Source of the DNA: Hoeflea sp. BAL378
GTDB taxonomy: Bacteria; Pseudomonadota; Alphaproteobacteria; Rhizobiales; Rhizobiaceae
NCBI RefSeq assembly: GCF_000759435.1
Contig: NZ_JRJG01000006.1
Coordinates: 62,001 to 126,000 of the forward strand
Direction of reading: 5' to 3'
DNA length: 64,000 nt
Of the stretch, positions 56,854 to 64,000 are shown piece after piece (the stretch's first letter is position 1; each line of letters starts with the position of its first letter). Under the pieces are notes generated by a model. It worked only from the letters and a program-made list of their open reading frames with translations. It was not told where the DNA came from and searched no databases. The position numbers and the translations under genes are program-made.

Positions 56854-56880
56854 AAAGGCCGGGATCATCTCCCGGCCTTT
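56854..56880 (+). terminator. Terminator after the atp F0 operon
   Basis: A perfect 11-bp stem (AAAGGCCGGGA with TCCCGGCCTTT) around the loop TCATC. The right arm itself ends in three T, then GTCG. Its position 21 bp after atpF fits operon termination; it would also work on the minus strand for rnhB. Confidence 0.7.
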
Positions 56881-57024
56881 GTCGTTTGGGGACGGGGTAG
56901 GGCGCCCCAGGGCGGGCGAGCGCTCCGGCGGCGCCGATCGGGCCGCCGGAGCGCCGGCAGGAGATCATGACGGGCTCGCGACCGTCCGCGGCCGCTCTGT
57001 ATGCTTGATCCGGCCGGGTAATGC

Positions 57025-57669
57025 TCAGTCGGTGCGCAGCGGCCGGAAGGTCATGCGGTGCAGCGGGCAGGGGCCGTGCTCGGCGATCGCCAGCAGGTGC
57101 CGGGGCGCGCCATAGCCCATGTGGCTGTCGAAGCCGTAGCCGGGATGGACGAGGGCGGCGCGCACCATCATCCGGTCGCGCATCACCTTGGCGACGATCG
57201 AGGCGGCGGCGATGGAGAGCGACCGGGCGTCGCCCTTGATCAGCGCCCGGCCCTGGCAGGTGATGCCTGAGGGGAAATCGCGTCCGTCGACCAGCGCGTA
57301 ATCGGGCTTCACCGGCAGCGCCGCCAGGGCCCGGCACATGGCGGCGAGGCTTGCCGCTCGGATATCCGTCCGCTCGATCTCGCGCGCCGAGGCGCTGGCG
57401 ATGCCGACATGGCAGGACGCCATGATGAGTTCGAACAACTCCTCGCGCCGGGCCGGCTTCAGCGCCTTGGAATCGTTCAATCCGTCGGGAATGTAGGCAG
57501 GATCGAGGATGACGGCCGCGGCCACCACGGGACCGGCGAGCGGCCCGCGCCCGGCCTCGTCGAGGCCGGCGACGAGCCGGAAGCCGCTTCGGAGGGCGTC
57601 GCGCTCATGGCGATCGTCCGGCATTGCCGGACAGTCGGGAAACAGGGAATCAGACGGGGTACGAGCCAT
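57025..57669 (-). CDS. rnhB: Ribonuclease HII
   Basis: A 214-residue RNase HII that removes misincorporated ribonucleotides and RNA primers from RNA-DNA hybrids. Catalytic residues are in [16 protein letters not shown] (Asp, Glu of the DEAGRG motif), DYALVDGRD (Asp) and [14 protein letters not shown] (Asp). ATG at 57669 fits; a TTG 39 bases upstream would add residues not needed. It lies 175 bp after the radical SAM gene, with two hairpins between. Confidence 0.96.
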   Translation of the reverse strand: MARTPSDSLFPDCPAMPDDRHERDALRSGFRLVAGLDEAGRGPLAGPVVAAAVILDPAYIPDGLNDSKALKPARREELFELIMASCHVGIASASAREIERTDIRAASLAAMCRALAALPVKPDYALVDGRDFPSGITCQGRALIKGDARSLSIAAASIVAKVMRDRMMVRAALVHPGYGFDSHMGYGAPRHLLAIAEHGPCPLHRMTFRPLRTD

Positions 57670-57784
57670 GTTGCGGCTAGACTCGCACACCCGCCTGATC
57701 CTCTGCAAGGCCCGGCGGCTGGGGACGGGATGCCGCGCGGGCGCCGGACCGCCTCTATGGGGCGGCGGGCGGTCCGGGTTGGGT

Positions 57785-57841
57785 CGCCGCGCACCCCCGG
57801 GGGATGCGCGGCGATCGGGTGAGGTCCGGCAGACCGGACCT
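57785..57841 (-). terminator. Tandem hairpins between the radical SAM gene and rnhB
   Basis: Read on the minus strand, the first hairpin (57841-57822; AGGTCCGG with CCGGACCT) begins 2 bases after the radical SAM stop. The second is a long GC-rich stem (57813-57785; arms CGCCGCGCA and TGCGCGGCG, with CCCCCGGGGG inside). No T run follows. They could end transcription or separate expression of rnhB. Confidence 0.5.
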
Positions 57842-57843
57842 GA

Positions 57844-59001
57844 TTACAGCAGGCTCAACTGCACGCCCTCGCCATGGGGCGGAACGAACTGGTCGATCCG
57901 CAGCGGCGCTTTGCGGTGGTTGAGCCCAAGCCGCTTGGCGGCCATGTCGAACCTGCGGGAGATCTGCCAGGCATAAGGGCCGGTTCCGCGCATCCGCGTG
58001 CCGAATTCGGCGTCATAGTCCTTGCCGCCGCGCATCGAGCGGACCAGCGACATCACGTGCCGGTAGCGGTCCGGATAGTGCCTGAGCAGCCAGTCGCGGA
58101 ACAGCGGGCTCACCTCGATGGGCAGGCGCAGCAGGATGTAGCCCGCCGCATCCGCGCCCGCCGCCTTGGCCGAATCGAGTATGCGCTCGATCTCGTGATC
58201 GTTGAGGCCGGGAATGACCGGCGCCGCCATCACCGAGACCGGAATGCCGGCATTGGACAGGGCGCGCATGGCTTCAAGCCGTTTCTCGGGCGTCGCCGCC
58301 CGCGGCTCCATCGTGCGCGCGAGCTTGCGGTCGAGCGTCGTCACCGACAGCGCCACCCGCGCAAGGCCCTTCGAGGCCATGCGCGACAGGATGTCGATGT
58401 CGCGCATCACCAGCGCCGATTTGGTGACGATGCCGACGGGATGGCCGGCGGCCTCCAGCACCTCGAGCAATTGCCGCATGATGCGCCACTGCCTTTCCAC
58501 CGGCTGGTAGGGATCGGTGTTGGTGCCGATGGCGATCGGCTGCACCTTGTAGCCCGGCCGCGACAATTCGCGTTCGAGAAGCCGCGGCGCATCGGGCTTG
58601 GCGAACAGCCGCGCCTCGAAATCCACGCCCGCCGACAGGCCCATATAGGCGTGGGTGGGCCGGGCGAAGCAGTAGACGCAGCCATGCTCGCAGCCGCGAT
58701 AGGGATTGATCGAGCGGTCGAAGGACAGATCGGGAGACTGGTTGCGGGTGATGACGGTGCGCGGCTTTTCGATCTGCACCTCGGTCTTGAACGGGGCCAG
58801 GTCCTCGAGACTGTTCCAGCCGTCGTCGAAGACCTCGCGGGCGCCGATCTCGTAGCGCCCCGGCATGTTGAGCCCGGCGCCGCGGCCACGTACCCGGTCC
58901 TCGCTCACGCGCAGGCCGCTGGCGGCGACCAGCGCATCGGCCTCGACGGCCTGCAGGCCGGGCGCGAAGGCGGTTTGTTTCAACGCTGAAAGGCTTGGCA
59001 T
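57844..59001 (-). CDS. PA0069-family radical SAM protein (spore photoproduct lyase-like)
   Basis: A 385-residue radical SAM protein. The [4Fe-4S] ligands are C104, C108 and C111 in YRGCEHGCVYC. Later blocks are IAIGTNTDPYQPVERQWR and VAVLSVTTLD-like (ARVALSVTTLDRKLAR), a pattern shared with SPL proteins and the PA0069 group; no function has been shown that I know of. ATG at 59001 follows GGAGG. A LexA-like box lies upstream (59094), suggesting SOS control and a DNA-repair link. Confidence 0.85.
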   Translation of the reverse strand: MPSLSALKQTAFAPGLQAVEADALVAASGLRVSEDRVRGRGAGLNMPGRYEIGAREVFDDGWNSLEDLAPFKTEVQIEKPRTVITRNQSPDLSFDRSINPYRGCEHGCVYCFARPTHAYMGLSAGVDFEARLFAKPDAPRLLERELSRPGYKVQPIAIGTNTDPYQPVERQWRIMRQLLEVLEAAGHPVGIVTKSALVMRDIDILSRMASKGLARVALSVTTLDRKLARTMEPRAATPEKRLEAMRALSNAGIPVSVMAAPVIPGLNDHEIERILDSAKAAGADAAGYILLRLPIEVSPLFRDWLLRHYPDRYRHVMSLVRSMRGGKDYDAEFGTRMRGTGPYAWQISRRFDMAAKRLGLNHRKAPLRIDQFVPPHGEGVQLSLL

Positions 59002-59093
59002 AAGACCTCCATACGCCCCGGGGCGGGACAAGACCTGTGGCTGGGGCGGGCAATCCCGCCGTGTTCGTGATTATTTTCCTATCGTAATTTGTG

Positions 59094-59108
59094 GAACATA
59101 GCAAGAAC
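59094..59108 (-). promoter_or_regulatory. LexA-like SOS box
   Basis: On the minus strand this is GTTC-TTGCTAT-GTTC, an exact match to the alphaproteobacterial LexA consensus GTTC-N7-GTTC. It overlaps a possible -35 (TTGCTA) with TAGGAA 17 bases downstream as -10. It lies 93 bp before the radical SAM gene and 88 bp before the divergent glycosyltransferase-like gene. Confidence 0.68.
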
Positions 59109-59195
59109 AAAAAGCAGGATCGCCTCCGGCTGCGCCGTGCGCGGCCGCCTGCCGCGCCCGCTGGCGCAGAACCGGCGCATGATCTAAAAGGGGCA

Positions 59196-59711
59196 ATGAT
59201 CAGTGTGCTTATCGAATGCAAGGACCAGGAGAAAGCCCTGGCGGTGACGCTGGCGGCGCTTGTCCAGGGCGCCGTCGAAGGGCTCGTGGCCGAGGTCGTG
59301 ATTCTCGACCGCGGCTCGCGCGACGCCACGGCGCAACTGGCCGACGCCGCCGGATGCCGGTTTCTCGAGGACCCGGACCTGCGCGATGTGGTGCGCTCGG
59401 CGCGCGCCGAGTGGCTGCTCCTGATCGAGCCCGGCGCCCGGCCGCTGCTGGGCTGGACCGATCATGTCGGCCAGCACATCGCCGCGGGGCGCCAGGCGGC
59501 GCGGCTCAGGCCGTCGCGCGAGTACCGGCTGCCGTTCCTGGCCCGGTTCCGCCGCCGCCTCTCCGCGCTCGAGCACGGCGTGCTGATGCCCAAGAAGCAG
59601 GCGATCGCCAATGCGCGGTCCGGTCAGTCGCTGGAAAGCCTCGGACGCGGCCTGGCGATGACCCGCCTCGACTGCGAGATCGTCCCCGCCGCCGTGCTGG
59701 CGCTGCCGTAG
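59196..59711 (+). CDS. Small glycosyltransferase family 2-like protein
   Basis: A 171-residue protein with a truncated GT-A-like opening (MISVLIECKDQEKALAVTL, then VVILDRGSRDATAQLAD), the usual nucleotide-sugar-binding strand pattern. The second half (LEPGARPLL-like GWTDHV) lacks the acceptor domain. It is cytoplasmic. I start at ATG 59196; an upstream ATG at 59091 would add 35 low-complexity residues and overlap the LexA-like box. Short relatives occur in many rhizobiales, and their substrate is not known. Confidence 0.7.
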   Translation: MISVLIECKDQEKALAVTLAALVQGAVEGLVAEVVILDRGSRDATAQLADAAGCRFLEDPDLRDVVRSARAEWLLLIEPGARPLLGWTDHVGQHIAAGRQAARLRPSREYRLPFLARFRRRLSALEHGVLMPKKQAIANARSGQSLESLGRGLAMTRLDCEIVPAAVLALP

Positions 59712-59733
59712 GGCGCATCAGTGCCCGCTCGCG

Positions 59734-59749
59734 CGGCTGACATCAGCCG
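59734..59749. terminator. Inverted repeat between convergent glycosyltransferase and ispE genes
   Basis: CGGCTGA and TCAGCCG face each other across two bases. It overlaps the ispE stop codon and sits 23 bp after the glycosyltransferase stop. No T run, so termination is only a possibility. Confidence 0.3.
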
Positions 59750-60618
59750 TCAGCGAGCGTCCGTGTCGCGGCGACGAACCAGCCGGGCCTGTCCGTCCGC
59801 AGCCGCTGCGCCGCTTCCCCGGCCGCCTCCGCGTCCCTGAACACCCCGAAGCAGCTCGCCCCGGAGCCCGACATGCGGGCGAACCGTGCCCCGGAGCTTT
59901 TGAGCGCCGCAAGGCAGGCACCGATCTCGGGCGCCAGCCCGAGCGCCGGCGGCTCGAGATCATTGCGCGTGGCTTCGAGCCAGCCGAGGAACCCGTCCCG
60001 GTCGCGAAGGTCGGGCAGGGCGGGCAGGGGATCGTTCTCGCGGCTCTTAAGCGCCGAGAACACCGCCGGCGTCGACACGCCGATCCGCGGATTGACGATC
60101 ACCAGATCGAGCCCGAAGCCGAGATCGACGGGTTCGAGCGCCTCGCCGATACCGCGGGCGACCAGCGGCCTTCCGAAAAGACACATCGGCACGTCGGCGC
60201 CGAGCTTGAGCGCAATGCGGGCAAGTTCGTCGGGCTCCGGCCTGTAATCCCAGAGGTCGCAGAGCAGCTTCAGCGTCGCCGCGGCATCCGCCGATCCGCC
60301 GCCGATGCCCGAGGCCACGGGAAGGTGCTTGGCAAGCGTGATGGCGACAGGAGCCGGCGTGCGCCCCGACAGCCGCGCGGCCTCGCGCAGGGCCTCTCGC
60401 GCGCGGACGACCAGGTTTCCCTGCGCGTCTTCCGCCGACAGCGCGCCCGCCTCCGGTCCCTCCAGCGAAAAGCCGTCATGGCCGGCCAGCCGCGCCGAGA
60501 TGCGGTCGCCGAGGTCGGTGAACACGACCAGGCTTTCGATCAGGTGATAGCCGTCGGCCCGCCGCCCGGTGACGTGCAGCGCCAGATTGATTTTCGCCGG
60601 CGCGTCACGCGAAAGCAT
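59743..60618 (-). CDS. ispE: 4-diphosphocytidyl-2-C-methyl-D-erythritol kinase
   Basis: A 291-residue GHMP kinase of the MEP isoprenoid pathway. The ATP motif is LPVASGIGGGSADAA, preceded by APAKINLALHV with the catalytic lysine. The C-terminal motif MSGSGASCFGVF is present. It follows the TPR gene by 26 bp. Isoprenoid units made here feed the polyprenyl synthase encoded two genes upstream. Confidence 0.96.
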   Translation of the reverse strand: MLSRDAPAKINLALHVTGRRADGYHLIESLVVFTDLGDRISARLAGHDGFSLEGPEAGALSAEDAQGNLVVRAREALREAARLSGRTPAPVAITLAKHLPVASGIGGGSADAAATLKLLCDLWDYRPEPDELARIALKLGADVPMCLFGRPLVARGIGEALEPVDLGFGLDLVIVNPRIGVSTPAVFSALKSRENDPLPALPDLRDRDGFLGWLEATRNDLEPPALGLAPEIGACLAALKSSGARFARMSGSGASCFGVFRDAEAAGEAAQRLRTDRPGWFVAATRTLADG

Positions 60619-60644
60619 CGAATCGCTGTCTCACGGGCCCGGGC

Positions 60645-62450
60645 TCACAGGGAGGTGTCGGCGTCTTTGCTGGCGTCGTTGGCGGCCGCGGGAACCGCCG
60701 GGTCGGCCGCAGGCAGGCCCTCGCTCAGCTTGAGCTCGATCTTGGGCTTGAGGTCGGCGTCCGGCTCGTTGGCGAGCGCGCGTTTCCACTGGAACTCGGC
60801 CTCGAGCTCCCGCCCGACGCGCCAATAGGCGTCGCCCAGATGGTCGTTGATCGTCGGATCGGCCGGCTTGAGCTCGACGGCGCGTTCAAGTTCGCGCACC
60901 GCATCCTCGTACTGGCCGAGCCGGTAATGCGCCCAGCCGAGCGAATCGACGATGTAGCCGTCATTGGGTCTCAGATCGACGGCGGCGCGGATCAGGTCCA
61001 TGCCTTCCTTGAGGTTCATGTTCATGTCGATCCAGGAATAGCCCAGATAGTTCATCACCTGCGGCTGGTCGGGAAACAGCTCCAGCGCCCGCTTGAACTG
61101 GGCCTCCGCCTTCGGCCACTGCTTCAGGCGCTCATTGGCGATGCCGGCCTGGAAGAACAGGTTCCAGTCGTTGCGGGTCGGCGTCGGCCCGATCACGGCA
61201 ATGGCCTTCTCGTAGGTGCTGGCCATCTCGGCGTAGTCCTTGTCCATCGACAGGACGCTGCCATAGGCGAGATAGCTGCGGATGTCGCGCGGATCGGACT
61301 CGATGAGCGCGCTGAGATGATCCTTGGCTTCGGCGGTGCGGCCAAGGTCGGCAAGCGCCAGCCCGAGCTGCAGCTCCGACACCCGGCGCATCGGCGAGCT
61401 TTCCGGAACCGCCTCGTAGATGGCGATGGCGTCCTCCGCCTTGCCCAGCCGCTCCTTGAGGCTCGCCAGAAGCACGAGCGTGGCGGCGTTCTCGGGATCA
61501 AGCACCCGGGCGAATTGAAGGTAGACGCCGACCGTCTCTTCCGCGCCTTCGCGGTTGAGCGCGCTGCCGAGCGTGAAAAACGCAGCCGCCGCGCCCTGCT
61601 GCGCGGTCTTCACCCCGGCTTCCGGCTTACCGCCCTCGTCGATCGTCTGTCTCAGCGCCGACAGCGGCGCGTAGCCGGGCGAAAAGTCCTCGCCCGCGGA
61701 CAGGGCGTCGAGCGCCGCGCGGGTGTTTCCGTCGCGCGCTTCCAGCCCGGCCAGCGCCATCACCGCGCGAATATAGGTGTCGGGCGCCGTGCCGCCGATT
61801 TCGGGGTCGGCGATCAGATCGGTGAAGTGCTTTCGCGCCTCCGCCTTGTTGCCCATCGCCTGCGCCATCGCGCCGGCATGGTAGCGCGTGAACACCGGAT
61901 ACCAGGGCGGCCCGTCGAGCGCGATAATCGTCTTGATCGCCTGGTCGCCCTTGCCGTCGCCATACTCGGCCCAGGCCTTGAGCAGCGTGTTGAGCAGGCG
62001 GTCGATCGGATTGCTGTCGTCCGCATTGAGCAGGCTTTCGGCCTTGCGGTATTCGCGCTTGGTCACGGCCTCCACCATCAGCGCCAGGTTGGAGACCTGG
62101 GAGACGGCGGGATCGTCCTTCAGTTCGCGGGCAAGGGCGACGCCATCGGCAAAACGCCCGTCGGTGAACAGCGCCACCATCAGCCGCTGCTTGATGTCGG
62201 CGTTTTCCGGGTCGAACTCGAGCGCCTTGGTGTAGAATTCGATCGCGCGGCCGGTGTCGTTGTCGACATCCGCGGTCCGCCCGGCGAGAAATGCGCCGGC
62301 AAAGCCGAGGAAATTGGGCTGGATCTCCGCCGGCTGTTCGGGCGCGGAGGCCGCCGCCAGGCTGGCTGCCGGAGCGAGCGCTCCGCCCATCGAAACGATC
62401 AGGCCCAGCGCAATGCTGGCCGCAAACCGGGCTGTCTTATTTCGCCGCAT
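60645..62450 (-). CDS. Exported tetratricopeptide-repeat protein
   Basis: A 601-residue periplasmic protein. Signal peptide to about residue 35 (LGLIVSMGGALAPAASLAAA), then at least seven TPR-like helical repeats, for example AIEFYTKALEFDPENAD, AEAQFKRALELFPDQPQ and AVRELERAVELKPADPT. I start at ATG 62450, which has AGGCGG six bases upstream; ATG 62465 is an alternative. Genes of this type lie next to polyprenyl synthase and ispE in many rhizobiales. A scaffold role is likely; no partner is known. Confidence 0.85.
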   Translation of the reverse strand: MRRNKTARFAASIALGLIVSMGGALAPAASLAAASAPEQPAEIQPNFLGFAGAFLAGRTADVDNDTGRAIEFYTKALEFDPENADIKQRLMVALFTDGRFADGVALARELKDDPAVSQVSNLALMVEAVTKREYRKAESLLNADDSNPIDRLLNTLLKAWAEYGDGKGDQAIKTIIALDGPPWYPVFTRYHAGAMAQAMGNKAEARKHFTDLIADPEIGGTAPDTYIRAVMALAGLEARDGNTRAALDALSAGEDFSPGYAPLSALRQTIDEGGKPEAGVKTAQQGAAAAFFTLGSALNREGAEETVGVYLQFARVLDPENAATLVLLASLKERLGKAEDAIAIYEAVPESSPMRRVSELQLGLALADLGRTAEAKDHLSALIESDPRDIRSYLAYGSVLSMDKDYAEMASTYEKAIAVIGPTPTRNDWNLFFQAGIANERLKQWPKAEAQFKRALELFPDQPQVMNYLGYSWIDMNMNLKEGMDLIRAAVDLRPNDGYIVDSLGWAHYRLGQYEDAVRELERAVELKPADPTINDHLGDAYWRVGRELEAEFQWKRALANEPDADLKPKIELKLSEGLPAADPAVPAAANDASKDADTSL

Positions 62451-62574
62451 CAAGTTCCGCCTCATGTTTGATCTGGCCACGCGCCGGCCGCTGCCGAAGC
62501 ACACTCGTCCAACACAATGGCTTTTTTGGCGCAGGGCGGCAAGGCCGGTGCCTGACGCCTGGGCCGGCCGGGGG

Positions 62575-63591
62575 TCAGGACGCGCGGTTGACGCAGAATG
62601 CGATGACTTCCATGAGCGCCGACTTCTCTTCCGAATCCGGCAGCGGCGCCAGCGCATCCCGGGCGATCGAGGCGTAATGCTCCGCGCGCACGGTGGTGTC
62701 CTTCAGGCTGCCATATTTGGTGATCAGCCCCATCGCCTTTTCCAGCGCCTGATCGTCGGTCTTTCCGCCTTCGATCGCCTCGCGCCAGAACGCCCGCTCC
62801 GATTCGGAGCCGCGCCGGTAGGCGAGCACGACCGGAAGCGTGATCTTGCCTTCGCGGAAATCGTCGCCGACATTCTTGCCCAGATCATGCGCGGACCCGC
62901 CGTAATCAAGCACGTCGTCGATCAGCTGGAACGCGAGCCCCAGATTGATGCCGTAGGATCTCAGCGCATTGCGCTCGGCCTTGCTGACGCCGGCGATGAT
63001 CGGGCCCACTTCGCAGGCCGCCGAAAACAGCGCCGCCGTCTTGGCCCGGATCACCGAGAGGTAGTCGTCTTCCGTGGTTTCCATGTTCTTGGCGACGGAA
63101 AGCTGCAGCACTTCGCCTTCGGCGATCACAGCGGCCGCGTTGGACAGCACATCGAGCGCATCGAGCGAACCGACCTCGACCATCATCTTGAACGACTGGC
63201 CGAGCAGGAAATCGCCCACCAGCACGCTCGCCTGGTTGCCCCAGATCATGCGCGCGGTCGAGCGGCCGCGCCGCAGATCGCTCTCGTCGACCACGTCGTC
63301 ATGCAGGAGCGTCGCCGTGTGCATGAATTCGACCGAGGTCGCGAGCTTGATATGGGCCTCGCCCGAATAGCCGAACATGGTCGCCGAGGCGAGCGTCAGC
63401 ATCGGCCTCAGCCGCTTGCCGCCCGAGGAAATCAGATGGTTGGCCACTTCGGGAATGAGCGCGACATCCGATCCGGCCTTCGACAGGATCAACTGGTTGA
63501 CCCGGTCCATGTCGCTACGCGTCTTGTCGACAAGCGGCTTGACCGATGCGTCCCTGTGCTTTCCATCTTCCAGTGAAATGACCACACCCAA
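62575..63591 (-). CDS. ispB: Polyprenyl (octaprenyl/decaprenyl) diphosphate synthase
   Basis: A 338-residue trans-polyprenyl synthase that makes the ubiquinone side chain. First Asp-rich motif LLHDDVVDESDLRRG, second Asp-rich motif AFQLIDDVLDYGG, and the GGKRLRP motif are present. Start is taken as TTG 63591 (protein LGVVISLEDGK...), since rhizobial homologues begin with MGVVI and AGGAG lies 9 bases upstream. GTG starts at 63624 or 63585 are possible. Chain length (C40 or C50) cannot be read off. Confidence 0.92.
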   Translation of the reverse strand: MGVVISLEDGKHRDASVKPLVDKTRSDMDRVNQLILSKAGSDVALIPEVANHLISSGGKRLRPMLTLASATMFGYSGEAHIKLATSVEFMHTATLLHDDVVDESDLRRGRSTARMIWGNQASVLVGDFLLGQSFKMMVEVGSLDALDVLSNAAAVIAEGEVLQLSVAKNMETTEDDYLSVIRAKTAALFSAACEVGPIIAGVSKAERNALRSYGINLGLAFQLIDDVLDYGGSAHDLGKNVGDDFREGKITLPVVLAYRRGSESERAFWREAIEGGKTDDQALEKAMGLITKYGSLKDTTVRAEHYASIARDALAPLPDSEEKSALMEVIAFCVNRAS

Positions 63592-63724
63592 TGCTACGGA
63601 CTCCTGATTTGACTTCCCGCGCACAATATTCAGCCCTACCTGTCACGGCAAGCGGCGAATTGGCGCGGACAGGGCTTGATACCTGATACGATGGGATGAA
63701 ACAAAAGCATGACAAGGAAAACCG

Positions 63725-63964
63725 ATGCATGATCTGATCCGCACCAACGACCCGGTGCTCATCTCGTTTGTGGAAAGCCTGATGCGCGACGCGGGAATCG
63801 GCTGCCTGGTGGCCGACAGCGGCATGAGCATCCTCGAGGGCTCGGTCGGGGTCATCCCGCGGCGCATCCTGGTCGACCCGGCCATGGCCGGCCAGGCCCG
63901 CCGCATCATCATCGACGCGGGGCTGGAAGATGAACTCAGGCCATGGACAGACAGTGACGCGTGA
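63725..63964 (+). CDS. DUF2007-family protein
   Basis: A 79-residue protein of the DUF2007 family, labelled a putative signal-transducing protein. It shows DPVLISFVESLMRDAGIGC and VGVIPRRILVDPAMAGQAR. AAGGA precedes the ATG by six bases. It is divergent from the polyprenyl synthase gene. Function unknown. Confidence 0.85.
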   Translation: MHDLIRTNDPVLISFVESLMRDAGIGCLVADSGMSILEGSVGVIPRRILVDPAMAGQARRIIIDAGLEDELRPWTDSDA

Positions 63965-64000
63965 CCCTGATCCGGGCGGGCCGGCGCCCGCCGCCACTTT
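63954..64000 (+). CDS. Possible start of a downstream gene, cut by the window edge
   Basis: A GTG at 63954 overlaps the end of the DUF2007 gene by 11 bp, and the frame is open to the edge (VTRDPDPGGPAPAAT). In rhizobiales the gene after DUF2007 is usually a tRNA1(Val) adenine-N6 methyltransferase, but only 15 codons are visible, so this is a guess. Confidence 0.3.
   Translation, partial: MTRDPDPGGPAPAAT

Overview
The window looks like a stretch of chromosome from a GC-rich alphaproteobacterium, most likely of the order Hyphomicrobiales (Rhizobiales). Supporting signs are a split F0 stator with both b' and b subunits, a rhizobial-style urease cluster, an SbmA/BacA-like peptide transporter, a 3-hydroxybutyrate dehydrogenase, and a candidate LexA box of the alphaproteobacterial GTTC-N7-GTTC type. 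I saw no rRNA, tRNA, CRISPR array, insertion sequence or prophage. Most genes are ordinary and intact; the left edge cuts a tctA gene and the right edge probably cuts a methyltransferase gene.

Layout. 1-5.4 kb: end of a tripartite tricarboxylate transporter (tctA, tctB), an NAD-dependent epimerase, an HI0933-type flavoprotein and an aldose-1-epimerase-like protein. 5.4-5.9 kb: a glycine-zipper lipoprotein and a 36-residue membrane miniprotein. 6.2-16.2 kb: urease genes ureD, ureA, hupE/ureJ, ureB, ureC, ureE, ureF, ureG, interrupted by a Tat-exported cyclase-family protein, small secreted proteins and a host-attachment-family gene with a well-placed FNR/FixK box. 16.2-20.1 kb: the Anbu protease cluster (Anbu, transglutaminase, alpha-E protein, circularly permuted ATP-grasp). 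20.4-29.1 kb: an EamA transporter, a non-pyrrolysine MttB-family protein, a large PAS hybrid histidine kinase, mnmD and a divergent FAD oxidoreductase. 29.2-34.7 kb: purine/urate catabolism (puuE, uraD, allA, uraH, then guaD and puuD on the other strand). 34.9-38.1 kb: an EmrAB pump with its MarR regulator. 38.3-44.6 kb: a GMC oxidoreductase and xdhABC. 44.7-50.2 kb: patatin and bdhA, sbmA/bacA, a polysaccharide deacetylase and an NnrU-family protein. 50.3-54 kb: a YfgM-like protein, der and a SleB-type hydrolase. 54.2-56.8 kb: atpI-atpB-atpE-atpF'-atpF. 57-64 kb: rnhB, a PA0069-type radical SAM gene behind a LexA-like box, a small glycosyltransferase-like gene, ispE, a TPR protein, a polyprenyl synthase and a DUF2007 protein.

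The dominant metabolic theme is nitrogen recovery from purines. Guanine deaminase makes xanthine, XdhABC makes urate, PuuD, UraH and UraD convert urate to allantoin, PuuE opens allantoin to allantoate, AllA releases urea from ureidoglycolate, and urease turns urea into ammonia. Only the allantoate-to-ureidoglycolate step is missing here. The most interesting regulatory signals are the FNR-type box at 13440, the LexA-type box at 59094, the palindrome inside a probably leaderless marR promoter at 38123, and a perfect CtrA-type box in a convergent gap at 31705.
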